A stretch of 64,000 nucleotides of DNA, taken from Apiospora phragmitis (lineage: Eukaryota; Ascomycota; Sordariomycetes; Amphisphaeriales; Apiosporaceae). The DNA lies in contig JAQQWL010000001.1 in assembly GCA_038363925.1 (NCBI GenBank), positions 2,046,001 to 2,110,000 of the forward strand, written 5' to 3'. The translations under genes were made by a program, and so were the position numbers. The notes beneath the pieces are model-generated. The model worked only from the letters and a program-made list of their open reading frames with translations, ran no database searches and had not been told where the DNA came from. Shown here piece by piece: positions 1 to 13,170 of the stretch; the stretch's first letter is position 1, and each line of letters starts with the position of its first letter.

Positions 1-1280
1 GCCATGCCAAAGACGCTGGTATTATGTATACCACGGACTGGGACAGCATGCCTCTACCACAGATGTTGGTTCGGACGCAAAGGGCTGCCCAGCTCGAAGC
101 GCAGCGCGCTACTCAGATGTTGGCTTCAGTTTGGTTGAATCCAGCAATGGCAGCGCCCTCGGCAGACCCGGCTCGTGCTACCAACCATCACAACTCTAAA
201 AAGGAAATCGTCTGACCTTAGCGAGAGTGATCCTTCTACTGGAACCCCTTGGCGTAGTAACAAGAAGCTGTCTCTTTCGGATCGCATCAGCCAACCCCCC
301 GGCTTGGATAGTAAGTCTCTCAAGCAGGCCGAGAAAGCCGAGAACCGGAAGCAGCGATTCAACACCGCCGAGTACAAAACGTATCGATCTCCTAGTCCTC
401 CACCGCCCACCGGTCCTATCCTCGGAACTTGTACAAATCTTGAGAAGAACTATCTTCGTCTGACTGCGCCCCCCAAACCCTCCCTTGTCCGACCAGAGCA
501 CATATTGCACCAAACTCTGGATTTACTGAAGAAGAAGTGGCGAAAGGAGAACAACTACAACTATATCTGTGACCAGTTCAAGTCATTACGACAGGACTTG
601 ACCGTTCAACGTATCAAGAACGAGTTTACCGTCTCGGTTTACGAGATCCATGCCCGAATCGCCCTCGAGAAGGGGGATCTTGGTGAGTATAATCAGTGCC
701 AGACTCAACTTCGTGCACTGTACGCTTCGGGCATCAAGGGAAATGCCGTTGAGTTCAAGGCCTACCGTATTCTTTACTTCATTCATACCTCGAACCGTAC
801 TGCGTTGAATGACGCTATTGCCGATCTAACCACAGCAGATAAGGAGGAACGGGCCATCAAGCACGCTTTGGAAGTGCGGTCCGCGCTCGCCCTTGGAAAC
901 TATCACCGGTTCTTCCAACTTTACCTTGACGTTCCCAATATGGGAGCATATCTTATGGATATGTTCGTCAAGCGAGAGCGCCTGGCGGCACTGGCGAATA
1001 TGTGCAAAGCGTGAGTTGCTTCCATTTTACTCTCCGAACGAATACGCGATGCTAACTGTATTTTAGTTACAAACCAGACTTCAAATTGCGATTCATTACT
1101 GAGGAGCTCGCCTTCGAGTCAGATGCCGAGGCCGCGCAGTTCATCATTGATCACAACGGCCAGCATTTACTTGTCGAGCGCGAAGACTCGATCATTTTCA
1201 TGGCAGGTAATGCCAAACAACTGTTTGAGACTGCCCGAGCAGATGCCCACCGGAGAGTCGACTTGAAGGGCCAGATCTGA
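1..1280 (+). CDS. THP3-like SAC3/GANP domain protein (3' part)
   Basis: The product resembles fungal THP3/LENG8-type SAC3/GANP proteins, which bind a PCI partner and act in transcription-coupled mRNA processing in the nucleus. The conserved core is clear: a KKKWRKENNY stretch, then QDLTVQRIKNEFTVSVYEIH, a GDLGEYNQCQTQLRALY helix pair, and the end RVDLKGQI that is typical of the family. The 5' end lies outside the window. An intron at 1011-1066 (gtgagt, branch gctaac, ttttag) keeps the frame. The first about 200 bases read in another frame (ending NHHNSKKEIV) than the rest; ignoring one A of the AAAAA run at 198-202 joins them as NSKRKSSDLS. A short intron there is the alternative, but I find no good donor and acceptor. 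Family assignment is firm; the start and the first exon are not. Confidence 0.85.
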
Positions 1281-4200
1281 TCCTTTTCCATACTTCGTTT
1301 TCTACTTTCTTGCTTTCTCACGCCAGCATCATTGTTTCGCGCCAATTCTTCGTAGGCGTCCCCAGGGGATCTCGCATCTCGTAGTCCCCATACCTAGTCC
1401 TATGTCCCGGCGACCTCGATGCAGCGAATCCACGAAGGCATGATTGAATTCGTATGGAAATTCCAACGACATTCCATTGCTGGCTGGTTTTGGATGCTTG
1501 TTTGGTCTGCAAATCCAGCCGGTCTTGTGATGTGAGCTGTCGACATCCCTTGAACTCAACAGACATTCATCATCGCCCATCAGAAACTCGCATCACGTAC
1601 TCAAGTCGAGTCATGCAACTTGATTCTATATGATGAATGAGTTATATCGGGGGAGGAGGGGGTTTGGGATGCATCCCATGAGTGGTTGCAGGCGAGAGAT
1701 GGCCAGAATGGTAGCCGATGCGAAATTGTGGACCACTTTTGGTGGATGACGAATAAATACGGCCGGCGTTCGATGGAGTGTATAGCGAGAGGGTGAAGGG
1801 CTCTTGGCATTTTTTGGACTGAGTGGTCTTGCTGATACCCCCAAACGAGCATGGCTTAGAGGATGCATTTACTGGCGTTCATGGCGCTTAGGAGGCTTGG
1901 CCAACCCGCTGACGGCAAGATCAGGTGATTTTTATATATACAGTAGTTTGGTATAGTATATTAAACGTGTCTGAGTTACTGGGTGTCTGACGGGCTCTCA
2001 CATCCTCCGTCCCTACGTGATCACCTGCCACTATTTGATAAATGTTACGCCGAGTAAACAATCGCCGGCGAGTTAACTCTTTGAGTACCGAGGTAAGAGC
2101 TGTTGCCATCCCCTGAAGTCGTTCGTCGAGTATGACCGGTAGTTAGAAGCAGACAAGTTCAGATGCTGAAAGCCACGACAGCAAGGCCACTACTACAAAT
2201 GGCCGCCGTACGATCGTCAGTATATTTATAGATGCACTATTCATCTACGAACATTATATTCGAGTCACAGTGCTGAGCACCGAGAACATACGAACGGCTT
2301 GTTTCACGCCCCCTAAAAGCCCATTTCACTTGTCTACATAAGCGAGTATTTCCCATTTCACCACTAAAAAACGCAATAGGTAGTCCTCGAAGGATGTGGC
2401 AAAAGCTGCGGATTCTCCCACGTTCCATTCCAACCCCCCTCGGGAAGTTTAGAAAATATGGTCATTCACCAGACGCTGATATGTCTGGATGTGGCAGCCG
2501 GGTAGCCGCTGGCGTAGGTCGCGCTTGACAGCGTTGTCGTCCCTGCCGGAGGCGGGGAGTGAGTATTGGGGGGTGTCTATCAGGCTTTTGTATCATCGTC
2601 AGAATCGGGGAGATGGGGGCTATATCGGTGTTGAAGCACTGTCTTGTCTCAGAAGCTTGTCCTTGAAAAATACGATTCTGGAGAACACGAGTCTGGTGAA
2701 CGTGTGCAAGGTGCTCCTTCGCGGTTAGCAGGCAAATTGCCAGCAGCTCGGCAGTGTCTACCAGGCAGGCGCGGTGGAGGGTACCGTGAGCGTCTTCGTT
2801 GGCCGCTGTCGTGGAGTATTGACATGTTTGCTGCCGTGCCTCCCAACTCATGGGGGTGCTCGTTGGGGAGAGGGGAACCAGGTACGACTGATGCTGCATA
2901 ACGGCGTCTTTTCCTGCGTCGTTTGATATGCTGCTGATTGCTGTTCAATGACCGGTGCCCTCCATTGCAGCAGCTAACGAAAGTTACGATGGCAAGTTGC
3001 ATATAGTGCCTCGCAAATAGGTAGGAAGGCCAGACTGGTGGACCGGCCAAGGGTCATCCGAGCAGAATCAGAAGGCAGGAGGGGGGAGAGGATTATCGTT
3101 ACTAAGCATTCATGAAGATGGATGGACTGAACGGCTTGTTATGAACGAACTGGTGCTTTCTGAAATGTCTGATGATGCTAGTCTAGCAAGATGAAGAAAC
3201 TACTTGGGGCCACTGAACGGGGAAACTTCGTACGATGGGAGGGACTTCTCTCAAAAAACCAATTTAAAGGAGCTCCCCTTTATCATCTCTGGTTTTCCCG
3301 TCGTAGTCTGTAGCCTGCCCGGCATACTTGCGTGATACTACCTAGGTTGGTACGTAGTCCACCAGGCCGATGTACGGATAAGTACAGCAGAGCTGGACAC
3401 GGTAAGCCCATCAAATGAGTTGAGATAACATGGAGCTTTTCCGTGTAGAGAATAAATATATTCTTTAACTATACATATATACGAGACAGTTTGGCTGATG
3501 CCCCTACTAAGTGGTATCTATCGGTAGGGGTGATTAACTCCCTCCCTCCCCCCCTTTCGCTAGCTGGCCGGCGATGACTTGCACGAAATTACGTCCCGTC
3601 GATGATTCATACCTTTTCGGTTCTTTTGGCTTTCTATATATGACTTTTGGACTCCGGTACGCCCGCCGATGTGCGTGATATGCCCCCTCCTCGGATTGTA
3701 TTAAGAAACCGCCTGGCCCCATGCTTCTACGCAGGCTACACACATAGAATGAGAACGCAGTCCGACTTGACTCAAGGCATTATTTCTTGGGGATCAAACA
3801 ACTCAGTCTTACGATGATATCAGCGGCAATCTACGGCAAACTATCTCGCTGGAGAAACATGTTAGTGATATACCGTTACGTCACCGCGGGAAGCAAGATA
3901 TTCTTTTCAAAACGAATACCAAGGGAAAGATGTCAGGCACTGTGGCGTCGACAGTTTAGGCTATGTCAACACTGGGATTCGGGTATGACCTCGGATGGCT
4001 GTTACAGCTTGACAGCTTGGAGTATTCAACGGGCAGACTTGAGTCTTCGGGTCGTTTCTCATCTCCCGTAACGCGAATGCATATTTACAGACTCTCTCGT
4101 GCCCTCCCTCAGGGGAACTGACTAGGGTCTCTACTACGTAGAGAACGAAAGTCATCCTAGCACCTCTTTGGAGGCCGAGGCAGTAAGTCCTCCCTCCATG

Positions 4201-7200
4201 TTACTTTGGGTTAAAAGAGCGAGGGAAAAGGAAACCATCACCAACGTATCAGATAGAGCTTAACATCGTGTAGCTCCAGCCCAAGCCAGTCTTGATGTTG
4301 TTTCTGTTGCGGGGGTGGATCAGATCGGCCTTCCCGGCTTCTCTCTGCAAAATGGCCTGCAAACCATGGTATGTAAAAAGTCAAAACATTTATGTATATA
4401 TTTAGTATCCGTGGGAGGTGTGGACGATCTGCACGGTACCACTCACATACATATGCACTTCCTCCTTCCTGTATTGTGCCGTTTCAGAGTAGGCGGAGTT
4501 GCCATCTCGTTTCAAGATGCTTGGCGGGCTGACCCCGGAAACAAGTCACGCCGGATGGAGAATGGGCAGTGCATGAACTGCAACAGCAATGAGCGAGTGC
4601 GCGTATAGTTCCATGATGCATCACATCCCAACGTGCCGGGAGGGAGTCTGTATGTTTTGGCTAGTGGGCCACAGAGAATGGGTGGCGGGAGCCTTTGTTT
4701 CTCCTTGGCTATATCCATTATGCCCGGCGTGCCGGCCATGTCGTGGCCTGACGATTCGTACGTCATACACAAAACCCCTGGGACAGAAACCAAAGCCAAG
4801 CCCGCCCACCCGCCTTGACCACCACCTGGGCTGGAGCTTGGATAGCTATATAAAAGTCTTGTCCTTCATGCCACGAGGTGTTAATGTGGTACCCGGGCCC
4901 AGCTGTGGCATGTCATGGTGGGATGGTGGGGTGACAGATACCTCCGCCCGGAAAGCAGCAACTTCCGTCAGTTGGTTAAAGGGGGTGGGTTTCGCTGCGC
5001 GAGGGATTCTTTCCGGACCCAGTTCTGGTCGTCCCCAATATATAGATTGTGCCCAATATGACATAATAATAATGAGGGATCAAGGATTGAAACAAACATA
5101 TTGCCCTGGAAGAAGTGAGGGCGTTTGATCACTTGTGACATATCACTCAACTCACGAGGGAAGCTGATGACAGGTCTGGATCGAGAAGCTGAGCGCCTAA
5201 TCTACATGTAGGAGTTATGTACAGAAGATGTAGCCCAGAGATAGTATTGCTGGAAGCTGTTGTGATTGGCTGGCCGTCGCGTTTAATCCAGGAATAAGAA
5301 AGAAGGCACCTCTTGTCAGGATACATAGCAATATGCAGATGGTACTTTGGGCTGACGTTGATGATTGAGTTCACTTCATGTCGAACTCCATATGCTTCAC
5401 GGACCCGTCTATGATCCATTGTAAAAACAAGGTGAGTTTGATGAAAAGCACGTAAAACAGCCTAGCGGGAGCGGCATCCACGAATGGGTCCCGTCTCTTA
5501 AGATGGAGATCGTGAAATTACCCTCTCTTGATGCTTGCTGGTCTGCAAGTCGACATAAAATTAAGTCTATGAGTTCGACATCGTGAGATAGTTAATAACA
5601 AGTCGTCGGAAGTAATTTCTGTTTGTTTGCCGAAGAATTGGTCCACTGTTGGTGGTCGGTTTCAGTCGCAATCGATAAGGCGCGTGCCGTCCCGGTGCGC
5701 ATCTGTGGATGTGTAAGTTAAAAAAGCTCCAGAGAGAGTTGAAGATACGCCCGTTCCGTTCCAGACCGCGGAAAGACCAGACTGCTGGACGGGCGCTGGG
5801 GTGGATAAACGGCCATGTCCAAGCCAGAATAGGGCACGTTTTTTTTTTTTTTTTTTTTTTTTGGTTTCCAGTTCTTCTTCAAGATTCCCTGATGCGTCAG
5901 GTGGCATCCCCACTGCATAAAGAAAAAGGATCAGCGGGAATGGCACAATGGCACAATGGCCTTGAGCCGGCCGTTGGAAGATATCGTTTCAGCACTATAC
6001 TGTGGATCAAACATGTATTCGTAGGCAAATCGCGACTGAGAAACAGATTTGCCGTTGCTCAGGCACGACCGTTCCACTGATGATATATGCATTTCTCTAT
6101 CCTAGATAAGTAGGTAGTAAAGGAAGAGGGTCCGGTATATTGGGATTGATCGGGCGCGTGTCAAACAGCAGTTTCTCAGTTGCGTTGATAAGTTGCCGGC
6201 GAAAAAAAGTTTATATTGAGGAATGAGACGAATGCAGTCGCCAGATGCCATTGGTCCTTTTATCATGAAACAAGAATGCTTGCAGGCTCGGGGATTGAGA
6301 TTATCAATTTTGGAGCTACGAAGTGGGAAGTATGAAATGCAATGCAGGGGCAGTATCGGGACTCAACGGGCGAACGATTCAACCTCCCGGCCAGACCTTG
6401 CTGGACCGACTACGGGGCTGACGGGCTCCAGGCACTGTGAGTTGTCAATGTTCAGGCTGTCTGTGTGTGTTGCCTTCGTCGTCTGGGCTGTGTAGTGTGA
6501 GTATTTCCATGGCATTCCCCTCGCCCCCCTGAGCTGGGCGAGTGGTGCGGATACACAGCAACCCAGAGATCGGACGAAGAGCTTCGCAAAGCCTTGTTTG
6601 CTTCAATGCTTTGAACGGATGTATCGCCACCTCAGACAATCGCATGAATGGAATCGGTCAAACGTACGTGTACTTGGAGGAGGAGTCCTGCAGGTAGTCC
6701 ATCCCAGGGCAACAGCAGACGAAGGGGAAGAAGAAGATCAAGAAGAAGTCGCGCAGCAATAGCTGGGCGCAGTCCAGTCCAGTCTGCCTGTCCTTGCTGC
6801 CCTTTCCATGGGTACATACCTACAGTACGGCGTGCTTTGACGCTTGCCAGGCTGCCACGGACACCTCCATAGAGTGGGATTGCGAAGGGAAAAAGGGACG
6901 GGACCGATATTCGCTTGAACCCCTCTGATGGTTATTGTTTGGGAGTGTGAATGGTTCGGCACATTGCTGAGCATATCGAATTGCCTCTCTCGTGAAATAT
7001 ATATATTTGGCAGTCTCTGCGAATTCTGTTAACAAGCAATACCAACTAACAATGCAAGTTGAGCACACTTTTCTTCCTCCCCCCCTTTATCCGTGGCATC
7101 ATGCAGAAGGTTCAAACTCATGCGTGCGATATGTTGACTTTGTAGCGGCATCCGTTCTTTTTTAGCGCAAAAGCTAAAGAAATGGCGAGGGGCCACCCAC

Positions 7201-8290
7201 CCTGAAGAAGCGTTCCATCATTCCATGCTACCAAGCTACCCAAAGAGCCGTCCCTTGAATCTGGGACCAAGGACCTCGTGCAGACATCAATACAGCAGCA
7301 TACAGTAGGTGCAGCAGGTACAGCCAGACTTGCAGGCTAGGCGTGCTATGCGGGACTTGGCCTGCTAGGTCGCCCTAGGGTCGCAATGTACTTTCCGAAT
7401 AGGCAAGGTAGGCAATTGTAGCTACTAGAATCCAATATCTCGATCTCGCATGGGTGCTATAGGGACAACAAGATTGCCGCGACTGAGCTGCTTCAACTTC
7501 ACATGCTGTGTATATCTGTATGCCTTGGGCAAAGCCAGTTGGGCTGAGGCTTGAGATTAGTAGCAGCAGATACGAACATGTCGACTGATGAATGTATTGC
7601 TTCGAGCTGCCTGATGGGCATCTATTGATCTATTGCGTTCCGTTCTTCACCAATCATCCGGGCTAACATGGATGAACGCTTGGGCTCTTGTTTCCCCTAG
7701 CAGGTGGTAGCAACATTAAAGAATTCCCACTTTTGTATTTCCTGCCTAAAGGGGCCGGGCTGGGTTAGGAGGGAAAAATTGAGAAACCGCCAAAGCAATT
7801 CTACGTGCATGTACATCAATGATAGGAAAGTCTGGGAACTCCGTATCATTCCATGCGAACAGCGAGCCACTCTGACAAATAACCAAGACATTCTCAGTTG
7901 TCTATCTCATGCGCTGGTCGCTGCAGCGTACTATGAGTTCGAAAAGGAAGAAGAAGAAATGATATCAATCCATCAAGATGTGTTTATCGCTACCATACCG
8001 TACTTGTCGCAAAGAACGAATGGCAGCATGTGTGTACATTCCACCACCACACCACATTAGTCAAGGCAAGCGCAAGCGCAGAAGCCAATCGTCTGGTACA
8101 AGTGGCTCAATACCAGCGGTACTACTGGGCTACTTGGGCCTACAACTAATAAAATCGAGAGAAGTCAGTGCTTTTGGGCAAAAGTCCCGGCTCCATGTTC
8201 CATGCGATTTTTTGATCCATCCATTGATGGTACATCCTCCATGCCCCCCTCCCCGCCTCCCCTACCTGGGCTTAGGTTAGTCTTATGAAA
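1281..8290. other. About 7 kb without a recognisable gene
   Basis: All open frames here are short, overlap on both strands and have no family motif or plausible splicing. A pure T tract of 24 bases lies at 5839-5862. The last part (about 7700-8290) may belong to the regulatory region of the BEM1 gene. A non-coding RNA cannot be excluded from sequence alone. Confidence 0.5.
5839..5862 (+). repeat. poly-T tract (24 T)
   Basis: An uninterrupted run of 24 T in an otherwise mixed intergenic stretch. It is the longest homopolymer in the window and a likely place for length error. Confidence 0.95.
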
Positions 8291-9360
8291 TAGTTGATTG
8301 GGCCGTGTGCCCCCCGATCCCTCCCACCTGCCCCCCCTCCTGCATTTTTGTTCTTAACCCAACTCCCCTCCATTCGATCAGATCCATCCGCGCGCCCACT
8401 CCCGCCCACCTCGTTCGCTCAACCCAAGTCGAGTCAATTTATCCAGCACACTCTAATCAACCCTCTCTGCCTGCCCCATCGTCAACGGTCGCCCGCCCCT
8501 TCCCTCACATCTACCTCTCTCCCTTGGTTTGTTCTCTTTTACCATTGAACAGTACTTGGAGAAGGCGCCGACCAGGACAAACATCGACGACTACGACAAG
8601 ACCACGACGACAAACGCGACACGGCATTCTATCAGTTGTTGGGGATTTGCGAGCTTTCCTCTTGTGTGTTCGCTGTATCATTTTCCCAAGTGACCACACG
8701 CGCCGCATCTCGCATTCAAGGTACACGTAGCGAAGGAAAGCCACGAGTGAAAGGGCATCAGGAAAACACGACCTCCCAGACAAAGAGTGAGCCCGAAGAG
8801 GAAATATCACAAGGTCTCGGGTCCTTTTTTTTCTCGAACCATCATCGGGCATATTCGTCTTCACCAAGCAAGACAAGCAGAACCAGACGAACATAGATCG
8901 GAGCATTAAAGACATCCTTCGAATCTACCGATCTCGAAAACCCCCACGCGCCTCACCGTCAAGAATCCTAGCTCGCATCTCTGCATCTCTTCATCTCTGC
9001 GCCGCGCCAGCTTGGAAACCCACACCGGTCTGCGAGCTCATTCGTCTTTGCCCGCCACCCGCGTTGTCGCACTGATTCAGATTCGGCACTGCTATACTGC
9101 GCCGCGCATCTCGGATCCTCTGTAACCCTTCAGTGCGCCTCCTTGACAGCCATCCACTCAGCTTTGTCCCAGCACAACCTGGTGTAAACTGAGATTTGCA
9201 TAAAGGCCGCCTCTGCACTTCGAATTGGTTGCCACTTTTCGATCGCCATCGACCGAGCGGCGTTTGTACTGCACACCTATTCAGCAGGCATCCTTCAACG
9301 CGACAGTCATCTACACAGCACTCTGGGTGCCACAAGTTTCGAGAGACACATTGTGCCACG
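8291..9360 (+). promoter_or_regulatory. CT-rich promoter and long 5' leader of BEM1
   Basis: From about 8291 the plus strand becomes strongly C/T-rich (runs such as ccctcccacctgccccccctcc), which is typical of fungal promoters and transcription start regions. The stretch up to the ATG at 9361 has no conserved protein and probably holds the transcription start and the 5' UTR, perhaps with an intron. Start sites are not determined. Confidence 0.5.
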
Positions 9361-11428
9361 ATGAAGGTACGCCATTAAATCCAGCGCTTGCCCGTCCTCC
9401 GACTTTGCCCCCCCCCTCTTCCTCTGCTGCATGTCGTCGTCGCATGGGAGTGTTATGCCGTTTCCCAAATGGAGCCATTTGCGATTGCATTTCTCGTATT
9501 GAGTTGCTTCAAATGCCCTCCACTATGCCCCCTCCCACGTCCAACCCCGCGCGCGAATCGCTCACCTCCGATTGTACTATTGCTAACTTGCTACGCATGA
9601 TCCAGGCCCTCCGAAGATCCATCAAGGGCGATAAGGACAAGAATCCTCAGCTCGGCATTGCCCCGAAATCGGCTGTGGCCATTGTGCCACCCAAAAAGGT
9701 TAGAATCGCAGGAGCTTCACCGCGACTTTCAGTACTTCTACACATTCAGGATTCATGGCTGACATCTGTACTCAATAGGTCATTCGAGCTCTCTACGACT
9801 ATACCGCCCAGTCAAACCAAGAACTCGGCTTTTCGCGAGGTGATTTCTTCCATGTGATTGGTCGCGAGAACGATTCGGATTGGTACGAAGCATGCAATCC
9901 TGCCTTACCCGATGCACGTGGCCTAGTGCCGGTGGCATTCTTCCAAGCCTTGGGACGAACCGAGAGAGACAGCGGACAATCAGACTCTGGACGTATGTCG
10001 GCCGGAAAGAACCCAGACCATGATTCAGGCTACTCCGAGACAAACGCTTCTTCTTTGCCACCAACACCTGCTCAAAGTAACCGAAGCTCCAAGAATGGTA
10101 TGAAGACGGGTGCTATGGTCTATGGAATCGTCATGTACGACTTCGTTGCCGAACGTTCCGATGAGTTAGAAGCCAAGGCTGGTGAGGCTGTCATAGTCAT
10201 TGCGCAATCAAACCCCGAATGGTTCGTTGCCAAACCAATCGGCAGACTTGGTGGACCTGGCCTGATTCCTGTGTCCTTCATCGAAATTCGAGACATGGGA
10301 TCCGACGCACCCATTGCCAACGCACAAGATGCCGTACGGCGAGCAGGTGTGCCGAAGGTCGAAGAATGGAAGAAGATGGCAGCCGACTACAAGAACAGCA
10401 GCATCACCTTGGGCAAGTTCGCACCCGGCGGTGACCCAGACGGCATGGAACAAGCCATGGGGCGCATGAGCCTCCAGCAACAAGCAGGAAGCCGCGCAAG
10501 CCAGCAGCGCACTTCTGGGAATTATTCTGCGCAGTCACCGCAACAGCAAAGCACACAACAAGATTTCCAGAGTGCGGGCTCGCAACTACTCGCGCCCATA
10601 TCCGCGCGTATACCGCGCTATTGTTTCGCAGAGGAGAAATACTGGTTCGTCATTGAGACGCAGCTGGAAGATGGTCGCCAGTGGGAGCTTTCTCGCTACT
10701 ATGAGGACTTTTATGATTTCCAGATCGCTCTTTTGACCGAGTTCCCTGCCGAGGCCGGAAACACGAACACCCAGAAACGCACGCTTCCTTATATGCCTGG
10801 CCCCGTTAACTACGTGACAGACCAGATCACCGAAGGACGGTTGCACAACCTGGACGCGTATGTGAAGAACTTGCTGGGACAGCCGGAGTACATTTCAAGG
10901 TGCAACCTAGTGAAGCAGTTCTTTGCGCCAAGAGAAGGCGACTACGAGATCGATTTGCCGAACGGTGACGAGTACAGGCTTTCAGGGGGGTCTGCTCACT
11001 CATCGGCAGATTCGCCTGGAGGTGCATCGAGACAGTCTTCTCGGAACAACCTGAACGGAAATGGCTACGGCGGCCTCTCGGCTGCTCCGCGCCAAATGCA
11101 GAATGGCCAACCAGAGATGACGCGCCAGACATCGTCGATATCACAGCCGTCACAAGCCTCGCTATCTCCAGGGATAAGCCAGCCCGTGTCGGCATTTAAA
11201 GTTAAGCTGTTCTTCAACGGCGATACTTTCCTGATCCGTGTACCTTCAGACACCAACTTCCAGCAACTTTATGAGAAAATAGCAGAACGAACCAAACCGA
11301 CAGGAGAACTACAGCTGTTCTACCGCGACGAGGCCAGCGGGGACAAGCTGAACCTGATGAGCGACAATGACCTTAACTACGCCTTGGACCACAATGAAAA
11401 GCTCGTAATTTTTGTTGAGCAAGATTGA
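9361..11428 (+). CDS. BEM1: Bem1/Scd2-type polarity scaffold (SH3-SH3-PX-PB1)
   Basis: This is the scaffold that links Cdc42, its exchange factor Cdc24 and PAK kinases at sites of polarised growth. Exons are 9361-9366, 9606-9698 and 9779-11428, giving 582 residues without a frame break. The first exon codes only Met-Lys; the second intron ends ctcaatag. Domains in order: SH3-1 at about 34-95 (ALYDYTAQSNQELGF), SH3-2 at about 145-200 (MYDFVAERSDELEAKAGE), a Gln/Ser-rich linker, PX at about 300-415 (PRYCFAEEKYWFVIET) and a C-terminal PB1 at about 504-582 (VKLFFNGDTFLIRV, then the acidic end LMSDNDLNYALDHNEKLVIF) that in the family binds the Cdc24 PB1. All four domains are in the usual order and length. 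Very high confidence. Confidence 0.96.
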
Positions 11429-13170
11429 GGATGGACAGGTCGTTCGGGAGAGTGTGGCACAGTTTTTTCGCTTCTTAATATACCCCCTTTTTCAGCCGTC
11501 CCGTGTGTCTTAACAAACATATATTATTACCTTGCGGTGAAAAGTCCTCCGATGATCGTCCATCGCTTTTGACCAATTGAGCCAAATGACACTTTCAATG
11601 TTTATTTTATCAATTCTTTCGATTCGTTGCATATACTATTGAGCTGTGCTTCCCAGTACTCGTCTGCTTGGCTGCCACTGCTCTAGCAAATGCACCTGCG
11701 TGCTCTTCTCTACAAAAGGATCATACACTCCTACTTCAAGGAGGCTGGTGCCCTTGGCTCTGTCGCCTCAGTTTACTGGCAACGCAGAATCGTCCTTCGC
11801 AAGGACATTCATCATGTCAAGCTGTCGTATGCATTCACTCAAAAGGGAGGAAAGGGGCGCCACGAGTCAATCGCTCGATCTCATGCATACAGAAAGGGAT
11901 GTACGTATGAGACATTTCATCAGGACACATCTGCTTATTGGGAGGGCCATCATCGTGTTTGGGAGGAATCCACCCCCTTCAAACTCACTCGTACATTTTT
12001 CTCAATCCAAACGGATATACGAATTGGTATGAGAGGGATTTTTCTGGAAATTACCTTCAATTCTATTTTCGTCTCCCCTCTTTTTGTTCGCTACTTTTTC
12101 CAGCTTTTCCTTTTCTCACTCTATTTTGCTCTTATCTTGCTCTTCCGGCATGGCATGTGGGGGAGTTGTTTTCGACCAGTTTTGTTTTCGTTGGGAGCAT
12201 CGACTTACTTGACGGACCTTTCCAAACGTCTTCCTTTCGTTGTGTATAGCGTTATAGTTCAGCGATGAACTATTGTCTTTATATGGGTTTATGGCCAATC
12301 AAGGGTGTTGGTTTGGCTGGGATTGTGGGAAACGTGCAGGAGGGGAGAGGAAGAGAGAAGGGAAGCCGGCCATGCAAATCGGCTGGGGATGATGCATGCC
12401 GGTCGAACAACGACAAAACATAAACACCACCACACATGATTAGGTGATGTGTGTACGGAGGGGGAGGGGAAGGGATGATTAGTTTATGAGTAGTCACGCA
12501 TTCAATGGGGTATATGATATGATCAGGGGACTGGGGAACAGGAACCAAATATGTTACAAATTTGTTCTTTCACAACGTTCTCCTTTAGTTGAATGTTTCC
12601 GCTTCGATCCTTGAAGTGGAACGGTGATGGTGCGCATTGAAAAACACAAGTAGGTTCATGATTAGAGCAATTCTTCGCGGTTCTGATTGGAAAGAGAGAG
12701 GAATACATTCTGACGAGAGAACTAGTAAGCACAGTACCCTCAGTCTCACATGGACTTGGAGGAGGCAGAGCAGTATCTACTTGAGATAGCGTTGCGTACA
12801 TGAGTCATCATAATTAGTAGTTGTTATTGCTATCTTTGGTGTTCTTCTCCGCAAATATGAGCCACTGTCCACCAGTTCCGTCGACATTGTAATGGACATG
12901 AGTAATAATAGTAATCTGAATCCAGTGATCGTTCGTGGCTCACTAATGAAAGGTCGACTCCCATCGACACGAAAAAGCAGAATTCGCAGGTACAGAGCAA
13001 CCCTGTAAGCCTTACGCCACGCCGGACCGCAATGCAAGTACTCCATGTACAAAAGTAGAGACTGTTGTTGAAATAGCAGGGTCTGAACGCCTTTTCCCTA
13101 ACCTCCAAGCACTCATCCTACTTGACATCTTTAACCAAGAGCCTTGGTACGATGTAATCACATCCCCATA
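11429..13170. other. Intergenic stretch, 3' UTR of BEM1 and beyond
   Basis: No conserved protein is seen. An open frame of 192 codons at 11690-12268 has no recognisable motif and poor amino-acid composition (hydrophobic, translated T-rich DNA); I do not call it. T-rich and AT-rich stretches directly after the BEM1 stop fit a 3' UTR. Confidence 0.45.

Noticed and set aside
2462..3050. Overlapping minus-strand open frames of 133-145 codons
   Set aside because: No motif and both frames overlap; nothing favours either.
4589..5128. 179-codon open frame on the plus strand
   Set aside because: Overlaps open frames on the other strand, no recognisable domain, Trp/Cys-rich random-like composition.
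11690..12268. 192-codon open frame after BEM1
   Set aside because: No motif, no splice signals, composition like translated T-rich non-coding DNA; lies where a 3' UTR is expected.
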